64,000 bases of DNA from Paenibacillus sp. UNC499MF (lineage in GTDB: Bacteria; Bacillota; Bacilli; Paenibacillales; NBRC-103111). Both the position numbers and the translations under genes were made by a program. Below are positions 17,401-25,162 of the stretch, piece by piece. Position 1 is the first letter of the stretch; each line of letters starts with the position of its first letter. The stretch spans positions 62,001 through 126,000 of the forward strand of contig NZ_FNVF01000004.1 of assembly GCF_900107975.1 (NCBI RefSeq), given 5' to 3'. Under the pieces are notes generated by a model. It was given only the letters and a program-made list of their open reading frames with translations. It did no database searches and had not been told where the DNA came from.

Positions 17401-18172
17401 CGTTGTCGGTCTGTCCTCCGTTAAGGAATTTGTGAGAAGCCTATCGGCTCAAATTGAGGTGGCCAAGCGCCGTGAAGAGTTGGGGCTGCCCAAGGCTTCC
17501 GCTCAAGCCCTTCATATGGTGTTTAAGGGAAATCCGGGAACCGGCAAAACGACCATTGCCCGTATTTTGGCCCAGCGATTTAAAGAATTGGGCGTGACCA
17601 AGGCCGACACGCTGGTAGAGACGGATCGTTCCGGCCTGGTTGCCGGTTATGTGGGGCAAACCGCGCTCAAGACGAAAGAAGTTATCGAGCGCGCTCTGGG
17701 CGGAATCCTGTTTGTGGATGAGGCTTACGCTCTGGCGGAAGGGGATCAATTCGGACAGGAAGCGATCGATACGCTAGTCAAGGCCATGGACGATTACCGG
17801 GACAGGCTCATCGTGATATTGGCCGGCTACGACGAAGATATGGAGCGTTTCTTGAACCGCAATGCGGGGCTCCGCTCCAGGTTTCCCAATATGATTACTT
17901 TCCCCGACTATACAGCCGGAGAAATGCTGCAAATTGCCCGTCTCCTGGTAAAGGCGCAAGGGTATGTGATCGTCCCTGAAGCGGAAGCCGCGCTGCTCTC
18001 CATTTTGGAGACCTATGAAGGAGATAGGACCGCAGGCAATGGACGGCTTGTTCGCAATTTGGTCGAGAAAGCGATTCGAGGCCACGCCTTGCGTATGAGC
18101 ATGAAGGCCGATGCCACAGCCGAGGAATTGTCCGCATTGATGCCTGAAGACTTTCAAGGAAAGACGGGGTGA
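14471..18172 (+). CDS. Multi-module AAA+ ATPase with three CbbX/SpoVK-type modules
   Basis: 1233 residues. A short helical head (about 12-45) and a disordered Pro/Ser/Gln linker (46-110) precede an N-terminal AAA module with Walker A GAPGTGKK near 166-173. Three tandem CbbX/SpoVK-type AAA+ modules follow, with Walker A GNPGTGKTT near residues 470, 741 and 1018. Each has a VLFIDEAYTLA- or ILFVDEAYALA-type Walker B and an NPGLRSRFP-type arginine finger segment. The first module is divergent: it has no DEAx-type Walker B in register (TVLFRGIKGAD instead), so it may not hydrolyse ATP. CbbX/SpoVK proteins normally have one such module. No signal peptide is present. A weak AGGA lies 8 bases before ATG 14471; an in-frame ATG at 14504 with an upstream GGGGG is the alternative start. 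It heads a co-directional gene cluster and probably remodels or assembles a protein made by that cluster. Confidence 0.85.
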   Translation: MSNRPQGVTGSMRINRRNMLKALKFLFPEYQLVELIREEGFFDKKEAPPAPTRQAQPTQPYHRGSGVRSAGPNYSGQTAAGRNVTSSTSRPTQTPARASHGEGRNDAQSDLSPKQLDQLFREAGKNVNSHVMGQPLFVDDLVAGYKQGYMNGRQSNKPRNVILLAGAPGTGKKTALEWLVREIYARGLTSGPHLSEIDLQRYEADELSGNFISDMAEAFQHSEGTVLFRGIKGADPAFISLIAKLAGEGSFRTKEGVRISAADYFIVFYVDEHAERESEYGQVPAVLAKLLPVSILQTVLASAISSPIERETMKQIAEILLGKAIEDLSRDMQTKIAVHPSTYEALADIAAANKTFGEAVQHWIDKELIPILSGLRARNEIRGNESVRIHFKNGSFVVASNSFEIPIKAVSFVRQESIDDVLEELNALTGLEPVKKFVYELMETVQVNRLRAREGEGSVAMSLHMVFTGNPGTGKTTVARLIGRILKALGLLPQGQLIEVTRQDLVGQYVGSTAPKTMAQVNEALGGVLFIDEAYTLARHDHDTFGIEAIDTIVKAMEDHRDQLVVVLAGYTQEMETFLRSNPGLRSRFPFIVEFPDYKAADMLDIMIQMASKNGFRIEEDAYEGLIELFDQRQIPGRNDSGNGRLVRNLFEEAVRKQATRLRELMSGAAAAADLQVLTGADFGIGEKEAFNIENELAGIVGLEKVKLFVRTLEKQLIVDRRRKEAGIHVDTGQTLNMIFSGNPGTGKTTMARLVAGMLRSMGYLKKGHLVEVDRSDLVAEYVGQTANKTKLVVESALGGVLFIDEAYALAQDGVQGGGFGKEAIDSLVRLIELHKDNLVVILAGYTEDMQRFVQVNPGLSSRFPLQIEFPDYTAGEMQQIASIMVKARGFSLAPGVAGLLEPYFNGKQIPGRKDGGNGRLVRNTLEGAIRKQAERLADHPDIAADRLNELTVEDFGLSVPVDLAVKQASALGALDDVVGLSSVKEFVRSLSAQIEVAKRREELGLPKASAQALHMVFKGNPGTGKTTIARILAQRFKELGVTKADTLVETDRSGLVAGYVGQTALKTKEVIERALGGILFVDEAYALAEGDQFGQEAIDTLVKAMDDYRDRLIVILAGYDEDMERFLNRNAGLRSRFPNMITFPDYTAGEMLQIARLLVKAQGYVIVPEAEAALLSILETYEGDRTAGNGRLVRNLVEKAIRGHALRMSMKADATAEELSALMPEDFQGKTG

Positions 18173-18176
18173 TGGA

Positions 18177-18620
18177 ATGAATGTCCTGAAATGGCTGCTT
18201 GCTCTCTTATTTTTTCATCCCCTCATGATCGGGGTTATTTTCCTTACGTTTCTCATGCCTTTCATGATATATGCCGATCTAAATAATATTCTGGTAAACG
18301 AGGTTCCGGTCGCTGGTGGCGGTGTGATCGTACTTAGCCTTTTCGCTTTTTTTATTTATTTGACCATGAGGGTCAAATTTTTAGGTATCCCCTATCGTAA
18401 AATTACGATCTTGCTTCCAGCCTTGCAAATGCTCATTTATACCAGCTTCGCTCTATCGGTAGGAGTTATCATTCTCAACAAATGGGCGGACGAGGGGCTT
18501 TATTCCAAAGGATGGGCCATTACGCTTCTGCTGCTTGCGATTACGGCTATCCGATTATGCATGTCTCTGCTGTACTGGAAATACCCGGTTGTTCGGCGGA
18601 CAAATCGATATAAGGAATAG
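18177..18620 (+). CDS. Four-helix integral membrane protein, family unknown
   Basis: 147 residues with four predicted membrane segments (about 4-30, 45-64, 78-101, 112-133) and a basic C-terminus. It begins 4 bases after the stop of the AAA+ gene, with GGGGTGATGG serving as ribosome binding site within the upstream coding end, so the two are surely co-transcribed. A membrane partner or substrate for the AAA+ protein is a reasonable inference. No family was recognised. Confidence 0.7.
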   Translation: MNVLKWLLALLFFHPLMIGVIFLTFLMPFMIYADLNNILVNEVPVAGGGVIVLSLFAFFIYLTMRVKFLGIPYRKITILLPALQMLIYTSFALSVGVIILNKWADEGLYSKGWAITLLLLAITAIRLCMSLLYWKYPVVRRTNRYKE

Positions 18621-18634
18621 TGAGGAGAAGGAAA

Positions 18635-19264
18635 TTGACAGATCACCGACAAGATGAGCAAAGACCGAAGTCAAACGAGCCCGACCCATATGAGCTTCGG
18701 CAAACGGAAAATGAGGATGTCCCTAAGGAATTTACAGGGGCGTCAGACAATCGTAAGTCATCTTCTAACGGAAAAAAAGGAAATAAGCAACGATTTTGGA
18801 TCGGAATTACGGCGCTTATCACGTTTGGGATGTTCATGTATTTCCAAGGTCCAAACGGCAGTATAAAAGATGTTCAATCGAATGGTATCGGTAAAGGGAT
18901 GAAGGCGGGTATCCAACTGGTCGCGGCCGATGATTCGGCGGGACTCGAAGCCAGGGATTTCAACATTGAGATGAAGAAAAATACGACGACAGGCCGCATG
19001 CTGATCTGGGATTTCGCCGCGGAAGACGGCGATGTCGTTACGGTGAAGGTAGACGGCAATATTCTTCAATCGAACATAACTATCATGCACAGCCCGGTGG
19101 CGCTTGATATTCCGATTCCAAGCGTGGTTGAAATTACAGGTGTCAAGGACGGCGGAGGCGGGATTACATACGGGGTTAAGTTCCCCGGAGCCGTTCAGAA
19201 TAACGCTTATTTCAATGCGGCGCCGGTAGGCTCCTCTAACGTCTATACGATAACCGGGCAGTAG
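18635..19264 (+). CDS. Single-pass membrane protein with extracellular beta-rich domain
   Basis: 209 residues from a TTG at 18635; GAGGAG lies 7 bases upstream, overlapping the end of the preceding gene. Residues 1-50 are charged and cytosolic, a single helix (about 53-73, FWIGITALITFGMFMYF) spans the membrane, and about 130 residues of beta-rich sequence face outside (MLIWDFAAEDGDVVTVKVDG; ALDIPIPSVVEITGVKDGGG). The fold of the outer domain was not recognised. It is the third gene of the AAA+ operon and could be the envelope-facing part of a complex. Confidence 0.65.
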   Translation: MTDHRQDEQRPKSNEPDPYELRQTENEDVPKEFTGASDNRKSSSNGKKGNKQRFWIGITALITFGMFMYFQGPNGSIKDVQSNGIGKGMKAGIQLVAADDSAGLEARDFNIEMKKNTTTGRMLIWDFAAEDGDVVTVKVDGNILQSNITIMHSPVALDIPIPSVVEITGVKDGGGGITYGVKFPGAVQNNAYFNAAPVGSSNVYTITGQ

Positions 19265-19281
19265 GGAAAGCGCTAACCATA

Positions 19282-19932
19282 ATGGAAATAAGAGACATAG
19301 ATAGCACCGTAGGATATGAACAAGAACTAGCGGGAAAGACCATTCGAGGAGGCCGTCACGTGGGAAGATCATTTGCAAATTTGCATATCAAGTCGGGAAA
19401 CCTTGAGAAGACTGTCGAAGCATTAAGAGAGCTGAGCAAAGCGCATGGCCATGTTTTAGGCAAACGAAATAATGAGGCTCAAGCGACCAAAGATGTCATG
19501 TATATAAGCAAAAGCAACGAGAACTGGATCAGCGTGCTCCACGACTATTTTGTATGGGGTACGGTGAAGAAGGCCGGCAAAGCGTTGTCCCAGCTTATCG
19601 AGGGGCCGGTAATGACCGCCTCATACATGAATGAGGAAATATTCGAGTTGTCGATTTTCGAGAATGGAGAGATAGTGGGTGAAAGAATCTTTTGTGAGCA
19701 GTGGACGAGGGAAGAATATGAACAACTGAAAGAAGAGCGCATGAATGATGACTACCTGCGGAAAGCGTTGGATATTTCTAATGAGGATTTTGACGACTTA
19801 ATTAGCATTACGAGTCCGGCCCAAGCCGTAGATAAGCTGTCCGAACTCGTGGGAGTGTCTTTATGGAGTGATTCGGAGTGGATACCGCACGAAGAAACTC
19901 TCAGAGAACAATTTGAGAAATATATATTTTAA
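19282..19932 (+). CDS. Unrecognised acidic cytosolic protein in the AAA+ operon
   Basis: 216 residues, start ATG 19282 with AGGGAAAG upstream; a GTG at 19360 is an alternative. The N-terminal part reads LEKTVEALRELSKAHGHVLG, the middle is beta-rich (MTASYMNEEIFELSIFENGE), and the acidic C-terminus reads LRKALDISNEDFDDLISITS. There is no signal peptide or membrane segment. The gene is 17 bp from the previous gene and followed by the broken tail of another. It resembles DUF-type immunity proteins in size and composition only; no function assigned. Confidence 0.6.
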   Translation: MEIRDIDSTVGYEQELAGKTIRGGRHVGRSFANLHIKSGNLEKTVEALRELSKAHGHVLGKRNNEAQATKDVMYISKSNENWISVLHDYFVWGTVKKAGKALSQLIEGPVMTASYMNEEIFELSIFENGEIVGERIFCEQWTREEYEQLKEERMNDDYLRKALDISNEDFDDLISITSPAQAVDKLSELVGVSLWSDSEWIPHEETLREQFEKYIF

Positions 19933-19940
19933 GATGCTCT

Positions 19941-20042
19941 GAAGGAACAAAACCGTCTGTGCGTATAAGCCAAGATGCGATTTACGATTTGAGCAAATCG
20001 TGGATTTTCAGCAAATATGAACTTGTGATCGATGGCAATTAG
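19941..20042 (+). pseudogene. 3' remnant of a paralogue of the gene at 60133
   Basis: The frame ending in TAG at 20040-20042 reads EGTKPSVRISQDAIYDLSKS and then WIFSKYELVIDGN. The intact protein encoded at 60133-60756 ends KPPVRISENAANELAASWIF and then KKYELVMNGKQ. The similarity shows that a relative of that gene stood here and was deleted except for its last 30 codons. No start or ribosome binding site remains. Confidence 0.7.
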
Positions 20043-20055
20043 GGAGGGTTTATGA

Positions 20056-21066
20056 ATGCGTAAGATATGGAAAAGAAGGATTCTGATCGATAACCCTGCT
20101 GCGCTGGACCGGGTTCAGATCGAGCAGGACTTGCACAGCGGCAACCAAGTGATTGTCCAGTTCTCTCACCCGGATTTTTATGGCTCCATCCTGGAAGAAG
20201 TGGATGAGCTCTGCGCGCGCTGGAATGAGGATTTCGGAGTACGTTTCTACGCCCACTATTCTCTGTCTTTCGATTGCCATACTCTCTTGCGGATTCCTCA
20301 TGTCAAAATGCTGCAGCTTAATAGTCTCGTTCAGGCACATAACACAGAAGCATTGGCCAAGCTGGACAACCTGTCCAGTTTAAGTTTGGAGATATACGAG
20401 CTGGAGAATTCGGAAATTCTCGGGATGGATACGCTGCGTTCTCTTAAAATTTTAAACGTTATCTTCGATAAAAAGACCCTTAACCTGCAATATTTTAAAG
20501 AATTCTCTTGTCTGGAAGAGCTGCATGTAGGGGGCAAGGTTAAAAACCTTGATGCCATCGGTTATCTGGAGGATTTGAATTATCTCGCGCTGCATTCGAT
20601 CAGCAAACTGCCGTTACATTTTATTAACCGGCTGAGGAAGCTGAAGCACCTTCGCATTTTGCTTGGAGGCCGGGAGCATATTCAGGAAATTGAAGAGAAT
20701 GAAATCGGGGATCTGGAGATCGTTAGAGTCCGCGGTTTTCATGACCTGACCAATATTACGGCCTTTCAAGCGCTGAATAGGCTGGTTATTGAGGATCAGA
20801 TCCAACTGCAAGAAATCAGCTTTGATCAGGAAATGAAGGCACTGGAGGAGCTGTCTATCCGGAATTGTAAAGGCTTGTCTCGCTTGACGGGATTGGAGCG
20901 ACTGCCTGTGCTGCACAAGCTTCGCCTTTTAAAAACGGCAATCGATTTTGATTCCTTTATCAATCAGAAACTTCCGAATTCCTTATCTTCAGTGGAGTTT
21001 GCGACTTTCAAAAGTAAAGCAGACCGGGAAATACAACAATCTCTATTAAAATTGGGTTATCAATAA
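20056..21066 (+). CDS. Leucine-rich-repeat protein
   Basis: 336 residues, start ATG 20056 behind GGGAGGG. From about residue 85 the chain is a run of LRR-like units (HVKMLQLNSL; NLSSLSLEIYEL; TLRSLKILNVIF; CLEELHVGGKVKNLDAIGYL; DLNYLALHSI; KLKHLRILLGG; ALEELSIRNCKGLSRL). There is no signal peptide or anchor, so it is probably cytosolic. LRR proteins of this type bind other proteins and occur in polymorphic-toxin immunity clusters. It shares strand and spacing with the rest of the AAA+ cluster. Confidence 0.75.
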   Translation: MRKIWKRRILIDNPAALDRVQIEQDLHSGNQVIVQFSHPDFYGSILEEVDELCARWNEDFGVRFYAHYSLSFDCHTLLRIPHVKMLQLNSLVQAHNTEALAKLDNLSSLSLEIYELENSEILGMDTLRSLKILNVIFDKKTLNLQYFKEFSCLEELHVGGKVKNLDAIGYLEDLNYLALHSISKLPLHFINRLRKLKHLRILLGGREHIQEIEENEIGDLEIVRVRGFHDLTNITAFQALNRLVIEDQIQLQEISFDQEMKALEELSIRNCKGLSRLTGLERLPVLHKLRLLKTAIDFDSFINQKLPNSLSSVEFATFKSKADREIQQSLLKLGYQ

Positions 21067-21163
21067 AAGGATTAGTCTTGGCGGCCGCTTCGTTTCTCCG
21101 GAATCCCTGTGCTTTCCGGTTAAGTTGACTTAAGTATAACTAAGGAAGATGGGGGCCGAAATC

Positions 21164-21439
21164 ATGGTTGCGTTAAAGTTTATCTGTACCTGGATATTGC
21201 TCGTTGCATCATGTTCGGCGGTATGGTGGAGCTTCAGAACAGAAAAGCTTATAACGGTCTCTTGGCTGGCGTTTCTGCTTCCCGCCGTCTTCCAGTTCGC
21301 GGCCGCTTTTCGGATCGGCCCCGGCCAAGCGAAGTCGCTGATCGTTTTCGGCTGCATAAATCTTGTGCTTACTGCCCTTGTGGGTGTGGCTGTCTGGTAC
21401 CTAGTCCAAGTGGCTAATGCGTATAAAAGAGGCAAATGA
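21164..21439 (+). CDS. Small three-helix membrane protein
   Basis: 91 residues from ATG 21164 with GGGGG 7 bases upstream; an ATG at 21149 is in frame but sits directly on AAGGAAG. Three membrane segments (about 3-22, 31-50, 60-82) and a short basic tail are predicted. The gene lies between the LRR gene and a SUKH gene. Function unknown. Confidence 0.6.
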   Translation: MVALKFICTWILLVASCSAVWWSFRTEKLITVSWLAFLLPAVFQFAAAFRIGPGQAKSLIVFGCINLVLTALVGVAVWYLVQVANAYKRGK

Positions 21440-21466
21440 TTCGTATAGGAAGAGAGGACCGAACTT

Positions 21467-21925
21467 ATGTATGAGCGTTTGGCAGAAAAACTGAAAACGA
21501 CTTCCGCACTAAAATGGTTTCCTAACCGTGGTGCGGAAGAGAGCTGGATAGCGGAAGTCGAGGAAGAATTAGGATTTCCCCTGCCGCCATCTTATCGCTG
21601 GTGGCTGGTTCATTACGGTAATGCCCGGTTAAGTGGCGGGAATATTCTAACGATCGCTCCTCCGGAATACAGAGAGGACTATGACGGCGACCTTCTTTAC
21701 ATCCATAGACTGAATAAAGCCGAGGAGTGGTGGGTAGACCGGTTTCCCCACAGACTGGACTTGTTCGTGCCGGATAGCGACGAGCTTTACTATTTTGATA
21801 CGTCTACTAGAGATGAACAGGGAGAATTTCCGATCATGTGTTATGATCTTATGAATGATATGATCGACAAGTATGCTTCCACGTTTGCGGAGTTTCTGGA
21901 ACGGCTGATTGACGAGCGTTCTTAA
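21467..21925 (+). CDS. SMI1/KNR4 (SUKH-1) family protein
   Basis: 152 residues with the SUKH signature: AEESWIAEVEEELGFPLPPSYRWWLVHYGN at the N-terminus, a central ILTIAPPEYRED strand, LFVPDSDELYYFDTS, and a C-terminal helix ASTFAEFLERLI. SUKH proteins are a widespread immunity superfamily neutralising nuclease and other polymorphic toxins; they are also used as general binding modules. The ribosome binding site GAGAGGA precedes the ATG. No toxin gene is found nearby. Confidence 0.85.
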   Translation: MYERLAEKLKTTSALKWFPNRGAEESWIAEVEEELGFPLPPSYRWWLVHYGNARLSGGNILTIAPPEYREDYDGDLLYIHRLNKAEEWWVDRFPHRLDLFVPDSDELYYFDTSTRDEQGEFPIMCYDLMNDMIDKYASTFAEFLERLIDERS

Positions 21926-22079
21926 ATAAATGATAAGCAGGCTGGAAGCTGCGCGCTGCCGCCGGCTGGATTTGAGATCCGCCGCGCCCGGGCGATCTTG
22001 GCTCGATTGAAGGCGAAATAAGGCTGGCGCAACTAGAAGACGGCTTGAGCTGATCGACCAACGGAAAGGAGGGCCTTTC

Positions 22080-22640
22080 ATGAAGCCGATGCAAGAAATA
22101 GAGAGGCTGGCGATAGAGATCGCCGATGCTGCCAGAACGTCTTTTCGCGCTCTTTTTGAAAATGGTGAACGTTATTATTACTGTACGCTCTATACTACAG
22201 GCGAGGGACATGCGCCAAGCATCTCTGCCTGGTCGTGGGAAGCTTTGGAAATGGAATCGGCCAGACAAGGAGACGAAAGTGGCACACCGGGATCGACGAT
22301 TGCGGAACTCATCAAATGGTCCTATGCCGATTCGCCCTATTGTTGTTTCGGGGATGAGAACTTCGATCACGTTAAACAACGATTTATGGAGCGTCCTATC
22401 CTTGGGGATCTTGCAAATGACGAGGGGAACCGCGAGTTTGATTTGAGGCTGAAGGCCATGGAAATGGCGATGAAAATGCTCGATGATGAAGGCGTGTTTG
22501 CCTTGAATCAACCGCGGGAGTCAGTATGCGTCCTTGTCGAAGTCATGCCGCCGGATGAGATCAATACTGAAATCGCCCTGCGTCTGAACCGGGCGGACTC
22601 TCAGGCTATGCAGGTATGGCTGGCGGAAGCGGCGGAGTAG
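22080..22640 (+). CDS. DUF4303 domain protein
   Basis: 186 residues; AAAGGAGG precedes the ATG at 22080. The sequence has features of DUF4303: a helical N-terminus (ERLAIEIADAARTSFRALFE), RYYYCTLYTTGEGHAPSISA, a WSYADSPYCCFGDENFDHV segment and a conserved C-terminal region. DUF4303 proteins are found in immunity gene clusters. It is the last gene before the terminator that ends this cluster. The 154-bp gap before it contains no recognised gene. Confidence 0.8.
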   Translation: MKPMQEIERLAIEIADAARTSFRALFENGERYYYCTLYTTGEGHAPSISAWSWEALEMESARQGDESGTPGSTIAELIKWSYADSPYCCFGDENFDHVKQRFMERPILGDLANDEGNREFDLRLKAMEMAMKMLDDEGVFALNQPRESVCVLVEVMPPDEINTEIALRLNRADSQAMQVWLAEAAE

Positions 22641-22815
22641 AAGCATCCGCTTCGGGAACTCTGGCGTCTATTACGTTTCGACTAATATGATGCTTAAGCA
22701 GAGTTTAAGCCTTGCAGCTCTAGGGAACATGCTTTTCGTTTCCTCAAGAAGAACGTTTAAGAAGAACCGTTCAAGGAGAGCGACTTCATGAGCGCAGGAG
22801 ATACCTAAAACGCCC

Positions 22816-22850
22816 AAAACACCTCCCAAAAGGAGGTGTTTTGACTTTTT
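22816..22850. terminator. Bidirectional terminator between the AAA+ cluster and the MFS gene
   Basis: AAAACACCTCC and GGAGGTGTTTT form a perfect 11-bp stem with loop CAAAA; GACTTTTT follows on the plus strand and the A-rich left arm serves the minus strand. Confidence 0.85.
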
Positions 22851-22868
22851 AAGCTAAAGGTATGTTAC

Positions 22869-24206
22869 TTACTTAGACTCCGTGAGCCGGCCTACAAGCA
22901 GCCCATACATCAATAGAGCGAACAAGGTAATTGCAGCAAGGATCCATAACACCGTTCCGAAAGAGACTGCATCCATGAGGGACGCGGTGTAGGTGATGCC
23001 GATGGAAACGGCCACATTCAACACCAGGTTATAGAACCCGATGGCGGTTCCCGATCTTTCTACGGGAATGGAGCGGATACACGAATCCAGCATAGGCGCG
23101 TACATGAAAGCGAAGGACCCCGAGAACAGCAGCATGGAGAGAACATATACAAGAACTGAGCCTCCGATAAGGCCGGGTAAAGCCAGGCTGCATACGATAA
23201 TGATCATAGCGATGGAAACCGCTTGCTTATTGGTCAATACTTTTGCTATTTTTCCTGACAGAGATCCGACCAGTATCGCCGTTACATAACCGGGTATCAG
23301 CAGCAGTGAGATCGTGTCGAGCTGGAGATTATACATTTTCTGAAGCAGGAACGGGAAAATAAAGATGTAGCCCAGTTGAACGGAATAAATCACAAAGGCG
23401 ATGGCAAGAACCGCCGCAAATCGTTTATTTTGGAAAAAGGAAATTCCGATAAACGACTTCTTGCTCTTGCTGATATAGCCAAGAAATAGTGCGGCTGCGG
23501 CTATGAAAATCACAATAAAAATCCAGTTGAAATCCGTTAAATACATCATGACTGAAGTAGTAATGGCGGATATTAGAAGCAGTCCGATAAAATCAACATG
23601 ACTCTTCCGGGATTGTTCCTTCGGCAAATATTTAAGAATGAAGGGAAGCAGGATTAAGGACAGCAGCGGGATTAAGAATAACGTGGACCAATTTAAATAG
23701 GTGGACACGTAACCTCCCGTAATGGAACCGATAACAAGAGAAAGCGAATAGCTGCTTGTGCTGAGTCCGAGGAACTTTTTCTGCTCCTCTTTGGGCAGGT
23801 GTTTCGTTACATAGATCACATATAAAGTTTCAGCCGCGGCCAGCCCTGCTGTCTGGATCAAACGGGCAATAATAACGAGCAGATAAGAGTGTTGAAAAAT
23901 AAAACCGATAACAGAGCCGATGCAGATTAAGATAATCCCTGCACTTAGCAGCTTTCTGATACTGATCGTGTCCGCCAAAGAGGCATAGATGACAGCGCCG
24001 ATTCCAATCACAAGTCCGGCCAATGAGGCTTGCCAGCTGACCGCAGCCGCCGAGATTCCCAGATCTTCGGCTATAGCTACCGAAACCAGCTTGAATGAGT
24101 TATCGACGATCAAGGCAAAAACGAAAAAGAGCAAAATGACAGGCACAGCCCTTTTCGCGTGAAAGGATGGGGTAGTTTGCGGTGTTTGTTCAGTTATTGC
24201 AGCCAT
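22869..24206 (-). CDS. MFS transporter (14-helix DHA2-like)
   Basis: About 445 residues with 12-14 hydrophobic helices spread over the chain. Conserved MFS features include LADTISIRKLLSAGI (loop 2-3 motif variant) and GSITGGYVSTYLNWSTLFLI (motif C-like, helix 5), similar to TetL/DHA2 exporters. The ATG at 24206 has AGGA 9 bases upstream; an ATG 9 bases earlier lies on that site. It is 30 bp downstream of deoD on the same strand, and a GntR regulator lies above, so the set may export or import nucleosides or bases. Specificity is inferred from context only. Confidence 0.78.
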   Translation of the reverse strand: MAAITEQTPQTTPSFHAKRAVPVILLFFVFALIVDNSFKLVSVAIAEDLGISAAAVSWQASLAGLVIGIGAVIYASLADTISIRKLLSAGIILICIGSVIGFIFQHSYLLVIIARLIQTAGLAAAETLYVIYVTKHLPKEEQKKFLGLSTSSYSLSLVIGSITGGYVSTYLNWSTLFLIPLLSLILLPFILKYLPKEQSRKSHVDFIGLLLISAITTSVMMYLTDFNWIFIVIFIAAAALFLGYISKSKKSFIGISFFQNKRFAAVLAIAFVIYSVQLGYIFIFPFLLQKMYNLQLDTISLLLIPGYVTAILVGSLSGKIAKVLTNKQAVSIAMIIIVCSLALPGLIGGSVLVYVLSMLLFSGSFAFMYAPMLDSCIRSIPVERSGTAIGFYNLVLNVAVSIGITYTASLMDAVSFGTVLWILAAITLFALLMYGLLVGRLTESK

Positions 24207-24236
24207 TAGCCACATTCCTTTCTTGGGATGGAAGGA

Positions 24237-24953
24237 TTAAGCAAGTTCCAGTGCAATTTCCATCATTTTAGTGAAAGCTGTCTGTCTCTCTTCAGGCGTC
24301 GTGGATTCATGTCTGAAAATATGATCGCTGATCGTCAAGATGCAGAGTGCGTTAACGCCCGCATGAGCCGCGTTCATATACAAGCCGGCGGATTCCATCT
24401 CGGCGCATAGAATGCCCATTTCACTCCATTTCTTCAGCGCCGTTGGGTCCGCATTATAGAAGATGTCACTGGAGAGCACATTGCCTACATGAACCTTCTG
24501 TCCCTGCGCATCCGCTATTTTCTTGGCTTTTTCCAACAGCTCAAATGAGGCCGTAATCGAATAGTGACCGGGAAGATTGTACTGGTGTCCATAATTGGAA
24601 TCGGTTGCAGAACCCATTGCGAAAACGATGTCATACAGGTTCAAATGATCTTGAATCGCCCCGGCGGAACCGATTCGGATGAGATTCTTAACACCGAATA
24701 CATGAATCAGCTCCCATGAATACAGGCTCATGCTTGGAGTTCCCATTCCGGTTCCCATCACGGATATTTTTCTGCCCTTGAAAGTTCCCGTGTAGCCCAG
24801 CATACCGCGGACTTCATTGAACTGGACGACATTCTCCAAAAAGTTCTCTGCAATAAACTTCGCTCTTAAGGGATCGCCCGGCAATAGAATCGTCTCGGCG
24901 ATCTCCGCTCCTCCAGGTTGGATATGCGGCGTTTCTTTAGGGGATATACTCAT
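24237..24953 (-). CDS. deoD: Purine nucleoside phosphorylase, DeoD type
   Basis: 238 residues, the usual length for hexameric PNP. Visible motifs are ILLPGDPLRAKFIAENFLE at the N-terminus (phosphate binding), GTGMGTPSMSLYSWELI, IRIGSAGAIQ, LCAEMESAGLY (ribose binding) and TISDHI with the catalytic aspartate. It cleaves purine (deoxy)ribonucleosides by phosphorolysis in the cytosol. ATG 24953 has GGGAG 7 bases upstream. Its own promoter lies at 25020-25049, downstream of the GntR regulator's terminator. Together with the MFS gene it forms a purine-nucleoside uptake/salvage or detoxification unit. Confidence 0.93.
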   Translation of the reverse strand: MSISPKETPHIQPGGAEIAETILLPGDPLRAKFIAENFLENVVQFNEVRGMLGYTGTFKGRKISVMGTGMGTPSMSLYSWELIHVFGVKNLIRIGSAGAIQDHLNLYDIVFAMGSATDSNYGHQYNLPGHYSITASFELLEKAKKIADAQGQKVHVGNVLSSDIFYNADPTALKKWSEMGILCAEMESAGLYMNAAHAGVNALCILTISDHIFRHESTTPEERQTAFTKMMEIALELA

Positions 24954-25019
24954 TTTAAATCTCCCTTTCTTTACAAAATGGTATAGTTGTATATTAAGTT
25001 GTCTAATTTGTACACAGAT

Positions 25020-25049
25020 AAAGTACCATACATCGCATTCTTTTATCAA
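25020..25049 (-). promoter_or_regulatory. Promoter of deoD-MFS
   Basis: Read leftward, TTGATA (25049-25044) and TACTTT (25025-25020) are 18 bases apart. The downstream segment 24976-25016 carries repeated TTGT-containing elements (TTGTATA, TTGTC, TTGTACA) that could be the GntR operator. Confidence 0.45.
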
Positions 25050-25104
25050 CTTATTTTTTCTGGATAAATTTCGAATATTCTATTCTTTAGGGAGTCTGTT
25101 ATGC

Positions 25105-25147
25105 AAAAAGGGCAGTGATCTCTCCTTTATGGAGAAACCACTGCCCT
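25105..25147 (-). terminator. Terminator of the GntR gene
   Basis: AGGGCAGTG and CACTGCCCT form a 9-bp stem with an inner CTCC/GGAG helix; the flanking AAAAA reads TTTTT on the minus strand. Confidence 0.8.
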
Positions 25148-25162
25148 GCAGTTGGATACGTC

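Noticed and set aside
21926-22079. Possible gene remnant between the SUKH and DUF4303 genes
   Set aside because: Short GC-rich open pieces exist in two frames, but none matched a recognisable protein end convincingly.
22790-22809. Ribosome binding site with ATG and six codons (MSAGDT) then stop
   Set aside because: It could be the head of a deleted gene, but six codons are too few to support a call.
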